Shown here: one piece after another, positions 17,101 to 20,528 of the stretch
Position numbering within the stretch: position 1 is the first letter of the stretch
Layout of the letters: the number at the start of each line of letters is the position of its first letter
Assembly (NCBI GenBank): GCA_000695325.1
Contig: AVPN01000352.1
Location: 1-20,528 of the forward strand
Origin: Pleurobrachia bachei
Lineage: Eukaryota > Ctenophora > Tentaculata > Cydippida > Pleurobrachiidae
Direction of reading: 5' to 3'
Length of the DNA stretch: 20,528 bases
Position numbers and translations under genes: made by a program
Notes under the pieces: model-generated
The model's input: only the letters and a program-made list of their open reading frames with translations
What the model was told of the DNA's origin: nothing
Database searches by the model: none

Positions 17101-20099
17101 AGGCGGGAAGGTAAGGGAGAGTAAGGTAGGAGGATAAGGGAGAGTGAAGAGCGGAACAGTTCTAGTTGAAAGATACAATTAGGGTGACCATAGTGTACAG
17201 GCATAAAGTGGCATTCACGGACGGTGGTACGGGCGCAGTGTATGGTCCACTCCATAAACTTTGATATAGACTCTCTATTTGAATAGACAACTGTTGCTGT
17301 ATTTGGTTGCCAAGTTATGACTACAGTTCACACGCCCCGGGGTTAGAACATAACAAGTATTTGGCTGTTAAATGCTGTTAATTGTTCAGAGCTCAAAACG
17401 TATTTTGAAACGTGAATTGTAATAATCATTGCTTTGTCATGATGAACATGTTTTTTCTTCTTCTTTCTACATGCAGTTATCACAGGCAGTTCTTTTAGGG
17501 CGCGCACAGACTGCCCAATATTGCCCATGCCCAAAATCTTGGCCATGTCAGCAAGATTTTGCCCAAACTCATAACATATCGAAAACCACTGAACCCGACT
17601 AATTTTGATACGCTAAATCACGTAAGCAAGTTTTCCAATCCATCTGGGATCGGAAAAGTGGCTGTGCGACTTGAGCAAGATTTTGGGCATGGGCAGTCTG
17701 TGCGTACCCTTATCTGTTTAGAGACCTGATCTAGTTTGTGCTAGTAAGTATCCAATGTTTATGGGTTGGTGTAGCACAGTATGTACTAACGATAGAAAAC
17801 TGGTGACCATGAAAAGCACATATTGTGATACTGATAACGGTGCCGGCTATAATAATAAAGGAGTGACGAAGGTTAAAAAAGAGAGGCGGTGCCCCTTGTT
17901 AGAAGCACAAAGAAAGGGGCACTACTAGGGGACCCCGGTGATCTACTACATTTTGTGATGGTGCCGATATCAATATGAGAAAAAGATAACGTCTAGAAAT
18001 GGTGGCAAGTCATAAGACGAGCACCCAGGCAGGAGCAGCAGCCTCGTCTGAAAACGTCAAGAAGTTGGCTCTGAAAGTGTCCCTTCTGATAGGGAGTCAG
18101 CTTGTGGCGTGGATGTCTTATGTTCTCACCCTCATCTACTATACGTGGGTTAACCCTACAGCACCTAGCGCCATTGTCCAGGAGGTGTTTAGTTTAGCGG
18201 TGTTGCCCAGTAACAGTCTTCTCAACCCCATCTTCTACAGCACCATATACCGGAAAGTTGCTGACTACGTTGTAAAGTGGTGGAAGAAGCGGTAGGAGGA
18301 TAAGGGAGAGTGAGGCGGGAAGGTAAGGGAGAGTAAGGTAGGAGGATAAGGGAGAGTGAAGAGCGGAACAGTTCTAGTTGAAAGATACAATTAGGGTGAC
18401 CATAGTGTACAGGCATAAAGATGGCATTCACGGACGGTGGTACGGGCGCAGTGTATGGTCCACTCCATAAACTTTGATATAGACTCTCTATTTGAATAGA
18501 CAACTGTTGCTGTATTTGGTTGCCAAGTTATGACTACAGTTCACACGCCCCGGGGTTAGAACATAACAAGTATTTGGCTGTTAAATGCTGTTAATTGTTC
18601 AGAGCTCAAAACGTATTTTGAAACGTGAATTGTAATAATCATTGCTTTGTCATGATGAACATGTTTTTTCTTCTTCTTTCTACATGCAGTTATCACAGGC
18701 AGTTCTTTTAGGGCGCGCACAGACTGCCCAATATTGCCCATGCCCAAAATCTTGGCCATGTCAGCAAGATTTTGCCCAAACTCATAACATATCGAAAACC
18801 ACTGAACCCGACTAATTTTGATACGCTAAATCACGTAAGCAAGTTTTCCAATCCATCTGGGATCGGAAAAGTGGCTGTGCGACTTGAGCAAGATTTTGGG
18901 CATGGGCAGTCTGTGCGTACCCTTATCTGTTTAGAGACCTGATCTAGTTTGTGCTAGTAAGTATCCAATGTTTATGGGTTGGTGTAGCACAGTATGTACT
19001 AACGATAGAAAACTGGTGACCATGAAAAGCACATATTGTGATACTGATAACGGTGCCGGCTATAATAATAAAGGAGTGACGAAGGTTAAAAAAGAGAGGC
19101 GGTGCCCCTTGTTAGAAGCACAAAGAAAGGGGCACTACTAGGGGACCCCGGTGATCTACTACATTTTGTGATGGTGCCGATATCAATATGAGAAAAAGAT
19201 AACGTCTAGAAATGATAAAATAAACTGGTAAAAGGTCCCGCCCCCTTGATATAACACAATGTCTGCCGAACATAGGCTCCTCGAACCCCACAGTGAGATA
19301 ATACCCCTCATGATTTGTCTCTGAAACGGGCTGTGTGAGAGACAGTCATGTATTATGATAATATGTCAAATCTTGTTAAATATTACCTGAATGACCTGCC
19401 AGTGGTTAGTGGGTGCAGGTCCTCCAAATATGGCGAGTGAAGCACACCTGTATGCCTCACATGACACAAGTAGAGCCACTATATCCCTCCATACTGGGTT
19501 ACCCTGGATAGGAAGGAGGGTTATTAGTTATTACCCCCTTGTTCCATGGGCAGAATTCTGTCATATTTAGGCTAAATTACGCCAATAATTATCAGGCCCT
19601 ACGTATGCACAAGGCGTAATTCTGCCATGGAACAAGTTAGTAATGGAGTTAGGAAGTTTAGAAGCACGGCATACTGGGTAATTATAAAACAGTCTACTCC
19701 TAGTAATTATGTAATTATCTAATTCTGTCTGTTCGACCTCAAAACACACGTTAGAACGCGCGCAAATGAACACAACGGACTACCTCAGAGGCGCTTTCAT
19801 TAGATCGAATTCTTCGCGCGCTCCGTACATGATGCCCAGACAGGTTCCATCTAAAACAGTCGGGACTCGGTACCAGGAGCTTCACTAGAAATTAGAATCT
19901 AGTACAACAAGATGGAATCATCTTACTTTTTTTTTTGGATCAAAAAGGACAAGATGACTAAGACGGATAAACTTACGGCTAAAGATCGAGGTGGGAGGGG
20001 GAGGGAACCCAAATTCTTCCGTACATTGTTCTTCACTGCGTCTTGATGGTAGGAGGGGATAAAGCTACAGAGCCATCGGATGCTCGCTTGAAACTTAAA
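423..20099 (-). CDS. CAMSAP: CAMSAP/Patronin-family microtubule minus-end binding protein, spliced, partial at both ends
   Basis: Known role of the family: CAMSAP/Patronin proteins bind and stabilise microtubule minus ends in the cytoplasm. I joined 17 minus-strand exons whose GT-AG sites and phases all agree: 20099-19977, 19503-19387, 11319-11144, 8069-7945, 7864-7745, 7583-7396, 7250-7021, 6824-6607, 6488-6383, 6180-5949, 5780-5661, then copies of exons 12 and 13 at 3750-3637/2477-2364 and 3465-3394/2181-2110, then 1954-1764, 1631-1331, 826-665 and 562-423. Diagnostic matches to remembered human CAMSAP1: LSRHGVYV (LSRKGIYV), SDGQCLGVLLHYF (SDGAALLAVIHYY), RPNVITFISELFW (KPNVMVFIAELFW), LHLQMMEKRRNI (LHMQLEEKRRAI). 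The C-terminal CKK domain and the start exon were not found and should lie left and right of the window. Introns 2 (8.07 kb) and 3 (3.07 kb) are swollen by a nested gene, transposons and a microsatellite. Exons 7-13 are partly repeated in tandem. The family call is firm; which duplicate exons are used is unknown. Confidence 0.87.
665..826 (-). CDS. CAMSAP: CAMSAP exon 16
   Basis: 162 bp, phase 0 to 0, after an accatcag acceptor and before GTAAGT. It reads YVVRRSRLSSQEGEGEEESE and ends in NEVFSHILTSLQPQF. No domain recognised. An acceptor a few bases upstream (cttctgtcag) would put a stop in frame, which decides the start. A further exon between 827 and 1330 cannot be excluded. Confidence 0.6.
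827..1330. other. CAMSAP intron between exons 15 and 16
   Basis: About 500 bases with no supported exon. An open plus-strand frame at 1108-1359 has no family match and overlaps the end of exon 15. I treat this stretch as intron. Confidence 0.5.
1331..1631 (-). CDS. CAMSAP: CAMSAP exon 15 (Lys/Gly-rich basic linker)
   Basis: 301 bp after a cccattcag acceptor, with one base completing a glycine codon, ending in phase 0 at GTGAGT. It encodes a KGG/KGK-rich run (GGTKGGKGKGGKGKSKDD), a basic segment with KRRVKSARRAGKSVSF and a Thr/Pro-rich acidic end. The strongly basic composition could favour binding to acidic tubulin tails; that is inference. Confidence 0.75.
1764..1954 (-). CDS. CAMSAP: CAMSAP exon 14 (coiled coil and Lys/Gly tract)
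   Basis: 191 bp after a cccatcag acceptor, ending at GTAAGT with 2 bases over. It encodes KREELDRKRQLEEKAAEERR, a highly charged coiled coil, then a very basic SKGRKGKKGKKGGG stretch. Compositionally it resembles the CC3 segment and following lysine-rich tail of vertebrate CAMSAPs. Here it precedes the CC1-like helix of exon 17, so it is not a simple positional equivalent. Confidence 0.78.
2110..2181 (-). CDS. CAMSAP: CAMSAP exon 13 (copy A, coiled coil start)
   Basis: 72 bp between a cccattcag acceptor and a GTTAGT donor, phase 0 to 0. It encodes EDYMMTVQARDEAVRMKKEE and EERQ, a charged helix that continues into exon 14. This copy retains the normal downstream intron, unlike copy B. Confidence 0.78.
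2364..2477 (-). CDS. CAMSAP: CAMSAP exon 12 (copy A)
   Basis: 114 bp, phase 0 to 0, the same peptide as copy B (GASYTISKSGDS start, PPQKIQ end). It leads into the intact exon 13 copy at 2110-2181 and on to exon 14, so this copy is the most straightforward for the mature transcript. Confidence 0.75.
2638..2757 (-). CDS. CAMSAP: CAMSAP exon 11 duplicate (copy A)
   Basis: 120 bp, intact and apparently identical in protein to the copy at 5661-5780. Downstream (in the gene's direction) the intron contains a 10-base direct repeat (gccaaatggt) flanking about 29 extra bases that copy B lacks. The unit C boundary falls inside this insert. Confidence 0.65.
2926..3157 (-). CDS. CAMSAP: CAMSAP exon 10 duplicate (copy A)
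   Basis: 232 bp, intact splice sites (catttcag acceptor, GTGAGT donor) and open frame. The same acidic/serine start and EEEKREFFLSIARW end as the exon at 5949-6180, with mostly silent differences from it. The upstream exon 9 copy is truncated, so how this copy would be spliced in is unclear. Confidence 0.65.
3394..3465 (-). CDS. CAMSAP: CAMSAP exon 13 (copy B), fused to an exon 9 fragment
   Basis: 72 bp encoding EDYMMTVQARDEAVRMKKEE and EERQ, the start of a charged coiled coil. Directly after its CAG/GT end the sequence jumps into the middle of an exon 9 copy (about 3360-3391), so the donor reads GTCTAC. Reading through gives a frame different from normal exon 9. The junction marks the A/B duplication boundary. 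Confidence 0.7.
3637..3750 (-). CDS. CAMSAP: CAMSAP exon 12 (copy B)
   Basis: 114 bp, 38 codons, phase 0 to 0, after a tctctcag acceptor and before GTTACT-type sequence read as GTAACT. It encodes GASYTISKSGDSTVAETRGL and then a valine/proline/alanine stretch (PVTPAPAPPQKIQ). Either this copy or the one at 2364-2477 could be used in the transcript. No domain recognised. Confidence 0.65.
3871..3989 (-). pseudogene. CAMSAP exon 11 duplicate (copy B), 1-bp deletion
   Basis: This copy is 119 bp against 120 in copies A and C. One base is missing in the G run just before 3901 (GGTGGC where A and C have GGGTGGC), which shifts the frame in the HFNKTT segment. The donor is GTAGGT rather than GTAAGT. 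A single-base error in sequencing would look the same. Confidence 0.65.
4158..4386 (-). CDS. CAMSAP: CAMSAP exon 10 duplicate (copy B)
   Basis: 229 bp, the same as exon 10 of copy A except for an in-frame loss of one lysine codon in the KKK run. Splice sites and frame are intact. Compared with copy C, differences are mostly silent. Confidence 0.7.
4589..4694 (-). CDS. CAMSAP: CAMSAP exon 9 duplicate (copy B)
   Basis: 106 bp, apparently identical to exon 9 in copy C, including the splice sites and surrounding intron. It is flanked by the damaged exon 8 copy upstream (in the gene's direction) and the exon 10 copy downstream. Confidence 0.65.
4813..5030 (-). pseudogene. CAMSAP exon 8 duplicate (copy B), altered
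   Basis: A copy of exon 8 of identical length with the same splice sites, but bases 4890-4939 are the same-direction complement of 6684-6733. The rest differs from copy C by only a few bases. The encoded middle segment is therefore unrelated to the exon 8 peptide. Confidence 0.85.
5227..5456 (-). pseudogene. CAMSAP exon 7 duplicate (copy B), broken
   Basis: This is a near-identical copy of exon 7 with both splice sites retained. Bases 5245-5295 are replaced by the same-direction complement of 7039-7089, which introduces a stop shortly after VEDDVSS. A product spliced through this exon would be truncated. Confidence 0.85.
5528..5611. repeat. Dispersed repeat, copy 1
   Basis: About 80 bases beginning atatctctattataagttga recur at 11848-11924 with small indels (for example gtcgtcgaag here, gtcgaag there). 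This copy sits exactly between duplicate units B and C of CAMSAP. The element type is not recognised; it could be a SINE or MITE piece. Confidence 0.8.
5661..5780 (-). CDS. CAMSAP: CAMSAP exon 11 (copy C)
   Basis: 120 bp, phase 0 to 0, after a cacactag acceptor and before GTAAGT. It reads VDTVEQEKPSPPPMTEPDNL and then NISRTIATHFNKTTPAVV. No domain recognised. It ends about 50 bases before the boundary of unit C, so exons 12-13 must be supplied from copies B or A. Confidence 0.75.
5949..6180 (-). CDS. CAMSAP: CAMSAP exon 10 (copy C)
   Basis: 232 bp after a catttcag acceptor, ending at GTGAGT in phase 0. It begins with an acidic/serine run (EEESGSSSSGDEDQQD), then a Pro/Thr stretch, KKKPLLKEYTDLPRTKSGEE and finally EMNTAEEEKREFFLSIARW. 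Differences from the copies at 4158-4386 and 2926-3157 fall mainly at third codon positions (ACT/ACA, GAT/GAC, CCA/CCC, GAA/GAG, GTG/GTA). This supports the frame and coding status. Confidence 0.8.
6383..6488 (-). CDS. CAMSAP: CAMSAP exon 9 (copy C)
   Basis: 106 bp after an aaatccag acceptor, 2 bases in and 2 bases out at GTAAAC. It reads EDPLAAKVTQNDGVVGPTMA and then GIQLLHSQTEPDNS. No recognised domain; the call rests on splice sites, phase continuity with exons 8 and 10, and an identical second copy at 4589-4694. Confidence 0.7.
6607..6824 (-). CDS. CAMSAP: CAMSAP exon 8 (copy C, intact)
   Basis: 218 bp after a cctgcag acceptor, with one base completing the codon from exon 7 and one base left at a GTAGAA donor. 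It encodes a Pro/Ser-rich linker including ELLISPPSRPGSITPDPVPD and SYKSQSLGSLSGKIET. No known domain is visible. The copy at 4813-5030 has 50 complemented bases in its middle. Confidence 0.75.
7021..7250 (-). CDS. CAMSAP: CAMSAP exon 7 (copy C, intact)
   Basis: 230 bp after a ttttacccag acceptor, phase 0 in and 2 bases out at GTATGT. It reads LKGASRCEMSTERWMKQDQP and ends in an acidic then proline-rich stretch with VEDDVSSDEDQ and IPPPVPSAPPSPY. It is probably disordered linker after the CH domain. A second copy at 5227-5456 carries a 51-base complemented block. Confidence 0.8.
7396..7583 (-). CDS. CAMSAP: CAMSAP exon 6 (CH domain, second half)
   Basis: 188 bp after a strong ttaccccccctcag-type acceptor. 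It continues the CH domain with SLSQADKASNLAAVRF (human SMADSLYNIRLLREF), PEWFPLTVEMIL and RPNVITFISELFWKLE. The donor is GTTTGT, an unusual but valid GT site, and the exon ends in phase 0. With exon 5 it gives a complete CAMSAP CH domain. Confidence 0.92.
7745..7864 (-). CDS. CAMSAP: CAMSAP exon 5 (CH domain, first half)
   Basis: 120 bp after an aatgtcag acceptor, ending GATG/GTAGGA. It encodes MEDLIQDISDGQCLGVLLHY followed by FLNADLPLD. This is the most recognisable part of the CAMSAP-type calponin homology domain (human LLEDLMRDGSDGAALLAVIH). The 1-base overhang at its end joins exon 6 in frame. Confidence 0.92.
7945..8069 (-). CDS. CAMSAP: CAMSAP exon 4
   Basis: 125 bp with phase 2 in (1 base completes the codon) and 1 base out, at a CCAC/GTAAGT donor. 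It reads VNKRLKDAVTVKRESLKL, comparable to the INKVNLKMREITEKEVKL linker before the CAMSAP CH core. The acceptor (atgag) has a weak pyrimidine tract, so the 5' boundary is less certain than the 3' one. Phase agreement with exons 3 and 5 supports the choice. Confidence 0.75.
8290..9417 (+). mobile_element. LINE (non-LTR retrotransposon) fragment, CR1/Jockey-like, truncated at both ends
   Basis: An open plus-strand frame starts within the end of an AP-endonuclease-like domain (GTESDHYMVLSEL, with the SDH signature). A long basic linker follows (KKRRKGKKLRPWREDESV). It enters the fingers of a non-LTR reverse transcriptase (LQNYRPVSNLLFISKVLEKV, then LEDNSLLNKNQSGYR). It stops there: no palm motif with the catalytic FADD/YADD aspartates is present because the frame runs directly into the TCTGTC array. 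The 5' limit is approximate. It lies antisense in CAMSAP intron 3 and cannot be autonomous. The clade assignment is tentative. Confidence 0.85.
9418..10856. repeat. Hexanucleotide microsatellite (TCTGTC)n, about 240 copies
   Basis: About 1.44 kb of an uninterrupted 6-bp repeat with no substitution that I could see. It starts directly after the QSGYR codons of the LINE fragment. Because the period is a multiple of three, every frame without a stop stays open, giving artificial Leu-Cys or Val-Ser dipeptide reading frames. On the CAMSAP sense strand it is (GACAGA)n inside intron 3. Confidence 0.97.
10857..11121. repeat. Degenerate CT-rich microsatellite tail, mainly (TCTCTCTG)n
   Basis: The pure hexamer gives way to CT dinucleotide runs and then an 8-bp period with G every eighth base from about 10950 to 11093. 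It ends in a CT run at 11121, 17 bases before the donor site of CAMSAP exon 3. Confidence 0.95.
11144..11319 (-). CDS. CAMSAP: CAMSAP exon 3
   Basis: 176 bp, entering in phase 0 and leaving with 2 extra bases at a GTGAGT donor. It reads TLSRHGVYVTTEDGSGVV and then a segment ending IPRVVAVV, equivalent to human CAMSAP1 ALSRKGIYVMESDD and MISIEKVVASV just ahead of the CH domain. Its 5' end and acceptor lie in a 54-bp tandem triplication. Confidence 0.92.
11300..11450. repeat. 54-bp tandem triplication covering the exon 3 acceptor
   Basis: Units start at 11300, 11354 and 11408, each with acaccgtgccgtgat followed by tctgaaat. On the minus strand each carries a tttcag acceptor and the first codons of CAMSAP exon 3. 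Only the leftmost unit leads into the rest of the exon. The upstream two are decoy acceptors. Confidence 0.9.
11848..11924. repeat. Dispersed repeat, copy 2
   Basis: The second copy of the 5528-5611 repeat, in CAMSAP intron 2, ends near the shared gcggtatctaagcgacag. No terminal inverted repeats or target-site duplication are obvious. Confidence 0.8.
12084..12109. repeat. Short perfect hairpin
   Basis: aaccacccggc, a gaa loop, then gccgggtgggtt forms a GC-rich stem of 9 perfect pairs. A related gctgggtgggtt sequence lies at about 11470. It could be a transposon end; no function is assigned. Confidence 0.5.
12503..12689. mobile_element. MITE with CAGTCGGACCCC termini, copy 1
   Basis: 187 bp bounded by cagtcggaccccgattta and its inverse (ccggggtccgactg). 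It is preceded by TA and followed by TTA, so a TA target duplication is likely but imperfect. The interior holds several copies of cccgatttaccgg in direct orientation and inverted copies near the right end. It has no coding capacity. The TA target and CAGT-type ends resemble pogo/Tigger-group elements of the Tc1/mariner superfamily; that link is inference. Confidence 0.85.
12690..13043. other. Intergenic stretch between two related MITEs
   Basis: AT-rich sequence in CAMSAP intron 2 upstream of the receptor gene. I recognise no gene or element in it. Confidence 0.5.
13044..13215. mobile_element. MITE with CAGTCGGACCCC termini, copy 2
   Basis: 172 bp with the same terminal inverted repeats as the element at 12503, flanked on both sides by TA (13042-13043 and 13216-13217), a clean target-site duplication. 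The interior carries repeated taaatcggggtgtcc units rather than the ttaccgg form of the other copy. It is a diverged member of one family and non-coding. Confidence 0.88.
13512..15047 (+). CDS. LDLa-domain G-protein-coupled receptor (N-terminal part, interrupted in TM3)
   Basis: The start at 13512 begins a clear signal peptide (residues 1-24, MVTMLTSRYIVLLLLPILVA then TTAQ). The ectodomain has low-density-lipoprotein receptor class A modules: residues about 160-189 ending CDGHADCEGGMDEC, a half module at 339-356 (CDGTMDCPNGMDELFC) and another at 360-391 ending CDGVRDCSNGMDEC, each with acidic calcium-binding residues. TM1 is about 408-431, TM2 about 449-474 with a DLIMGLYL motif like relaxin/glycoprotein-hormone receptors, then a WRSG loop. 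At residue 501 a tandem duplication cuts the frame, adding ten foreign residues and a stop. No leucine-rich repeats are visible, unlike RXFP1/2. The gene is intronless and lies antisense in CAMSAP intron 2. The ligand is unknown; the rhodopsin-class family call is strong. Confidence 0.88.
   Translation: MVTMLTSRYIVLLLLPILVATTAQTNTTNIVASLTEIPDQVYRGQANEDRKACHLQADEQLKYHSRNGRWQIQNLTIDPHFYFNYTCTMTFDLLAATKEKMGNIWGKSHMGGLIGSIGQDLSMKNTSLMCTILLVHDTISCSGKSACHTDECDCSDENVFYCPRGPRGCIPFGQVCDGHADCEGGMDECLCSSDTVQITCLQDKSFSTCLSKKEACNSQEAFRYLQCEGFDAEEANCSSLAEEIIIEPPKNIGDILDDFYDNLYEASTTGSRLNRYPERRECLRILVEQFNQPEGGTEWSKSLCSRIRMADINEPLVLYIVFQCDDSRFLEQIIEGGQRICDGTMDCPNGMDELFCPGRFYCSTTPEHMEWIAEDGVCDGVRDCSNGMDECTGCKLGALGNSEFMIRNNILAGFAMFGGLAIMLLNMQIGYTTFKETPESKCSKVDRIFRMHIAFYDLIMGLYLVLLVSAAFTLRTKDDYCQLDQEWRSGVMCAVLGCLFSDISTLTIPAP
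13748..16282 (+). repeat. 1268-bp tandem duplication inside the receptor gene
   Basis: 13748-15014 is repeated at 15016-16282 with a constant offset of 1268 and no indels that I could see. The second copy contains three 50-base same-direction complement blocks and a small cluster of mostly silent substitutions. The first copy carries the intact ectodomain and the second continues into TM3-TM7. Confidence 0.92.
15016..17101 (+). pseudogene. LDLa-domain GPCR, second copy with broken ectodomain and complete TM region
   Basis: This copy lacks the start and signal peptide. Its ectodomain is disrupted at 15448-15497, 15792-15841 (stop at 15799) and 15860-15909. From about 15910 to the stop at 17101 it is open and normal: CDGVRDCSNGMDEC, TM1, TM2, TM3 with SFFLITAMSFLRFLNCL, TM4 (RVIWIGTIVTGIFNLAHALV), a long second extracellular loop, TM5 (VVVTVLIVLLSIFYVSIV), TM6 (VSLLIGSQLVAWMSYVLTL) and TM7 with LPSNSLLNPIFYS (NPxxY). 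The usual E/DRY at the end of TM3 reads LRF: the arginine is kept, the acidic residue is lost. TM6 lacks the usual proline. A whole receptor of roughly 770 residues would combine the first copy's ectodomain with this TM part; neither copy alone is complete. Confidence 0.85.
17085..17155 (+). repeat. Purine-rich minisatellite over the receptor stop codon
   Basis: Imperfect repeats of aggataagggagagtg and variants overlap the last codons (EDKGE) and the start of the 3' region. The same array recurs at about 18296-18365 in the duplicate. Confidence 0.75.
17498..17709. mobile_element. PIF/Harbinger-like MITE, copy 1
   Basis: 212 bp with terminal inverted repeats (gggcgcgcacagactgccca on the left, its near inverse ending gtctgtgcgtaccc on the right) extending about 40 bases inward. 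It is flanked by TTA on both sides. A 3-bp TTA/TWA target duplication with G-rich ends is typical of PIF/Harbinger. No transposase is encoded. It lies just downstream of the receptor, in CAMSAP intron 2. Confidence 0.82.
17710..17999. other. Receptor 3' flank, no gene recognised
   Basis: Non-coding sequence to the end of the first 1212-bp unit. It contains tataataataaaggag near 17850, but no convincing polyadenylation signal or gene was identified. Confidence 0.45.
18001..18295 (+). pseudogene. Receptor C-terminal fragment (TM6-TM7) in the 1212-bp duplicate
   Basis: Open from the ATG created at the duplication joint (18000 region) to a stop at 18295. It encodes VASHKTSTQAGAAASSENVK, TM6, TM7 with LPSNSLLNPIFYS and a tail ending KWWKKR. 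A C-to-T change gives an earlier stop than in the parent (which ends KKRQEDKGE). It lacks signal peptide, ectodomain and TM1-5, so it cannot be a receptor. Confidence 0.85.
18711..18922. mobile_element. PIF/Harbinger-like MITE, copy 2 (carried by the 1212-bp duplication)
   Basis: Apparently identical to 17498-17709, with the same TTA flanks. It was copied as part of the larger tandem duplication rather than by a separate insertion. Confidence 0.85.
19387..19503 (-). CDS. CAMSAP: CAMSAP exon 2
   Basis: 117 bp, 39 codons, phase 0 to 0, between a tatccag acceptor and a GTAATA donor. It reads DIVALLVSCEAYRCASLAIF and ends in HWQVIQ. This aligns with human CAMSAP1 PPVIKLLLSSELYCRVCSLI and SVIQ, directly before the LSRKGIYV segment encoded by the next exon. 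The next exon is 8.07 kb away, with an antisense receptor gene in between. Confidence 0.85.
19538..19636. repeat. Inverted-repeat (MITE-like) element in CAMSAP intron 1
   Basis: The left arm cttgttccatgggcagaatt and the right arm ggcgtaattctgccatggaacaag are near-perfect inverse copies separated by about 50 bases. It lies 35 bases upstream of the exon 2 acceptor in the gene's direction. No clear target duplication. Confidence 0.7.
19637..19976. other. CAMSAP intron 1 remainder
   Basis: No additional exon or element recognised between the inverted repeat and exon 1. Confidence 0.5.
19977..20099 (-). CDS. CAMSAP: CAMSAP exon 1 of those seen (N-terminal region)
   Basis: An open 123-bp exon (41 codons, phase 0 to 0) follows a cttcag acceptor and ends at a GTAAGT donor. 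It reads FKFQASIRWLCSF near its start, which matches the AKIAANLQWICAKAYG region at the N terminus of vertebrate CAMSAPs. It should be preceded by at least one more coding exon carrying the start codon, which I could not find in 20100-20528. Confidence 0.75.
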
Positions 20100-20454
20100 C
20101 TGAAGTAGGGAAAGATAGTTAGTTATTTAGATTTAATTTAGGGGCTGATTGAGCAGGAAGAGTCGGGAAATAAGGGAGGGGAAGATGAAGATAGAATTAG
20201 GGATTTGAAGGCAATGAAATATCAAGGTTCCAACAGCTGACATCTCAGTACATTTATATTATTGAAAGAACTCAATTGCACATAAATAGTCTTGCAATCT
20301 TGCAATCTTCATTATTCGACCAATATTATGTTTTAATTCTTGAAAGAACACACACTCCGACTCACACCGACTCGAGCGTGAGACAAGCAGCATGTCAGTG
20401 TAGAGCATTTCAGGTAGTTCACACTTGATGAACTAGCAGGCTGAGAGTGAGAGA
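20100..20454. other. Sequence upstream of CAMSAP exon 1
   Basis: AT-rich sequence with no recognisable CAMSAP start exon or promoter motif. It is probably intron, because exon 1 opens in mid-domain. Confidence 0.45.
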
Positions 20455-20455
20455 T

Positions 20456-20528
<73 letters not shown>
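20455..20528. repeat. GA dinucleotide microsatellite at the window edge
   Basis: A nearly pure (GA)n run with a few T and AA interruptions, continuing past the right edge. Confidence 0.95.

Larger units (their letters stand above)
16788..19213 (+). repeat. 1212-bp tandem duplication of the receptor 3' end and downstream sequence
   Basis: 16788-17999 recurs from 18000 to about 19213 with a few substitutions and a 1-bp insertion near 18421. Each unit holds the end of TM5 through the C terminus, a purine-rich minisatellite, a MITE and about 290 bases of trailing sequence. No complemented block was found in this pair. Confidence 0.92.

Overview
The window is nuclear DNA from an invertebrate animal. 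It has spliced genes with GT-AG introns, a LINE reverse-transcriptase fragment, terminal-inverted-repeat MITEs, long microsatellites and no operon-like packing. The phylum cannot be fixed from sequence alone; a heterozygous marine invertebrate (cnidarian, sponge, placozoan or similar) would fit, but that is inference. The minus strand is dominated by one gene running right to left across almost the whole window (20099 to 423). It is a CAMSAP/Patronin-family microtubule minus-end binding protein, reconstructed here from 17 phase-compatible exons (about 912 codons). The N-terminal region and CH domain lie on the right, the acidic, proline-rich and lysine/glycine-rich linkers in the middle, and the first family coiled coil at the left. 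The start exon and the C-terminal CKK domain lie outside the window or were not recognised. Layout from left to right: 423-2181 holds CAMSAP exons 17-13. 2110-7321 is a block of tandem partial duplications (copies A, B, C) of exons 7-13. 7396-8069 holds exons 6-4 (CH domain). 8290-9417 is a truncated LINE, abutted by a 1.44 kb pure TCTGTC hexanucleotide array and a degenerate CT-rich tail to 11121. 11144-11319 is exon 3, with a 54-bp triplication over its splice acceptor. 11320-19386 is an 8 kb CAMSAP intron with repeats, two related MITEs (12503-12689, 13044-13215) and, on the opposite strand, an intronless gene for an LDLa-domain G-protein-coupled receptor from 13512. Exons 2 and 1 follow at 19387-19503 and 19977-20099, and the window ends in a GA microsatellite. 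The receptor is itself split by two tandem duplications. A 1268-bp unit (13748-15014 repeated at 15016-16282) interrupts it in TM3, and a 1212-bp unit (16788-18000 repeated to about 19213) repeats its last two TM segments and 3' region, including a PIF/Harbinger-like MITE. The most unusual signal is five blocks of 50-51 bases in which one duplicate copy is the base-by-base COMPLEMENT of the other WITHOUT reversal (4890-4939, 5245-5295, 15448-15497, 15792-15841, 15860-15909). All five lie in coding sequence, keep exact length and destroy the reading frame or a domain. No known recombination or replication mechanism makes parallel complements, so I read them as a sequence-processing artefact until raw reads show otherwise. 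Away from the blocks, differences between copies are mostly synonymous, which suggests the copies derive from functional alleles or young paralogues.
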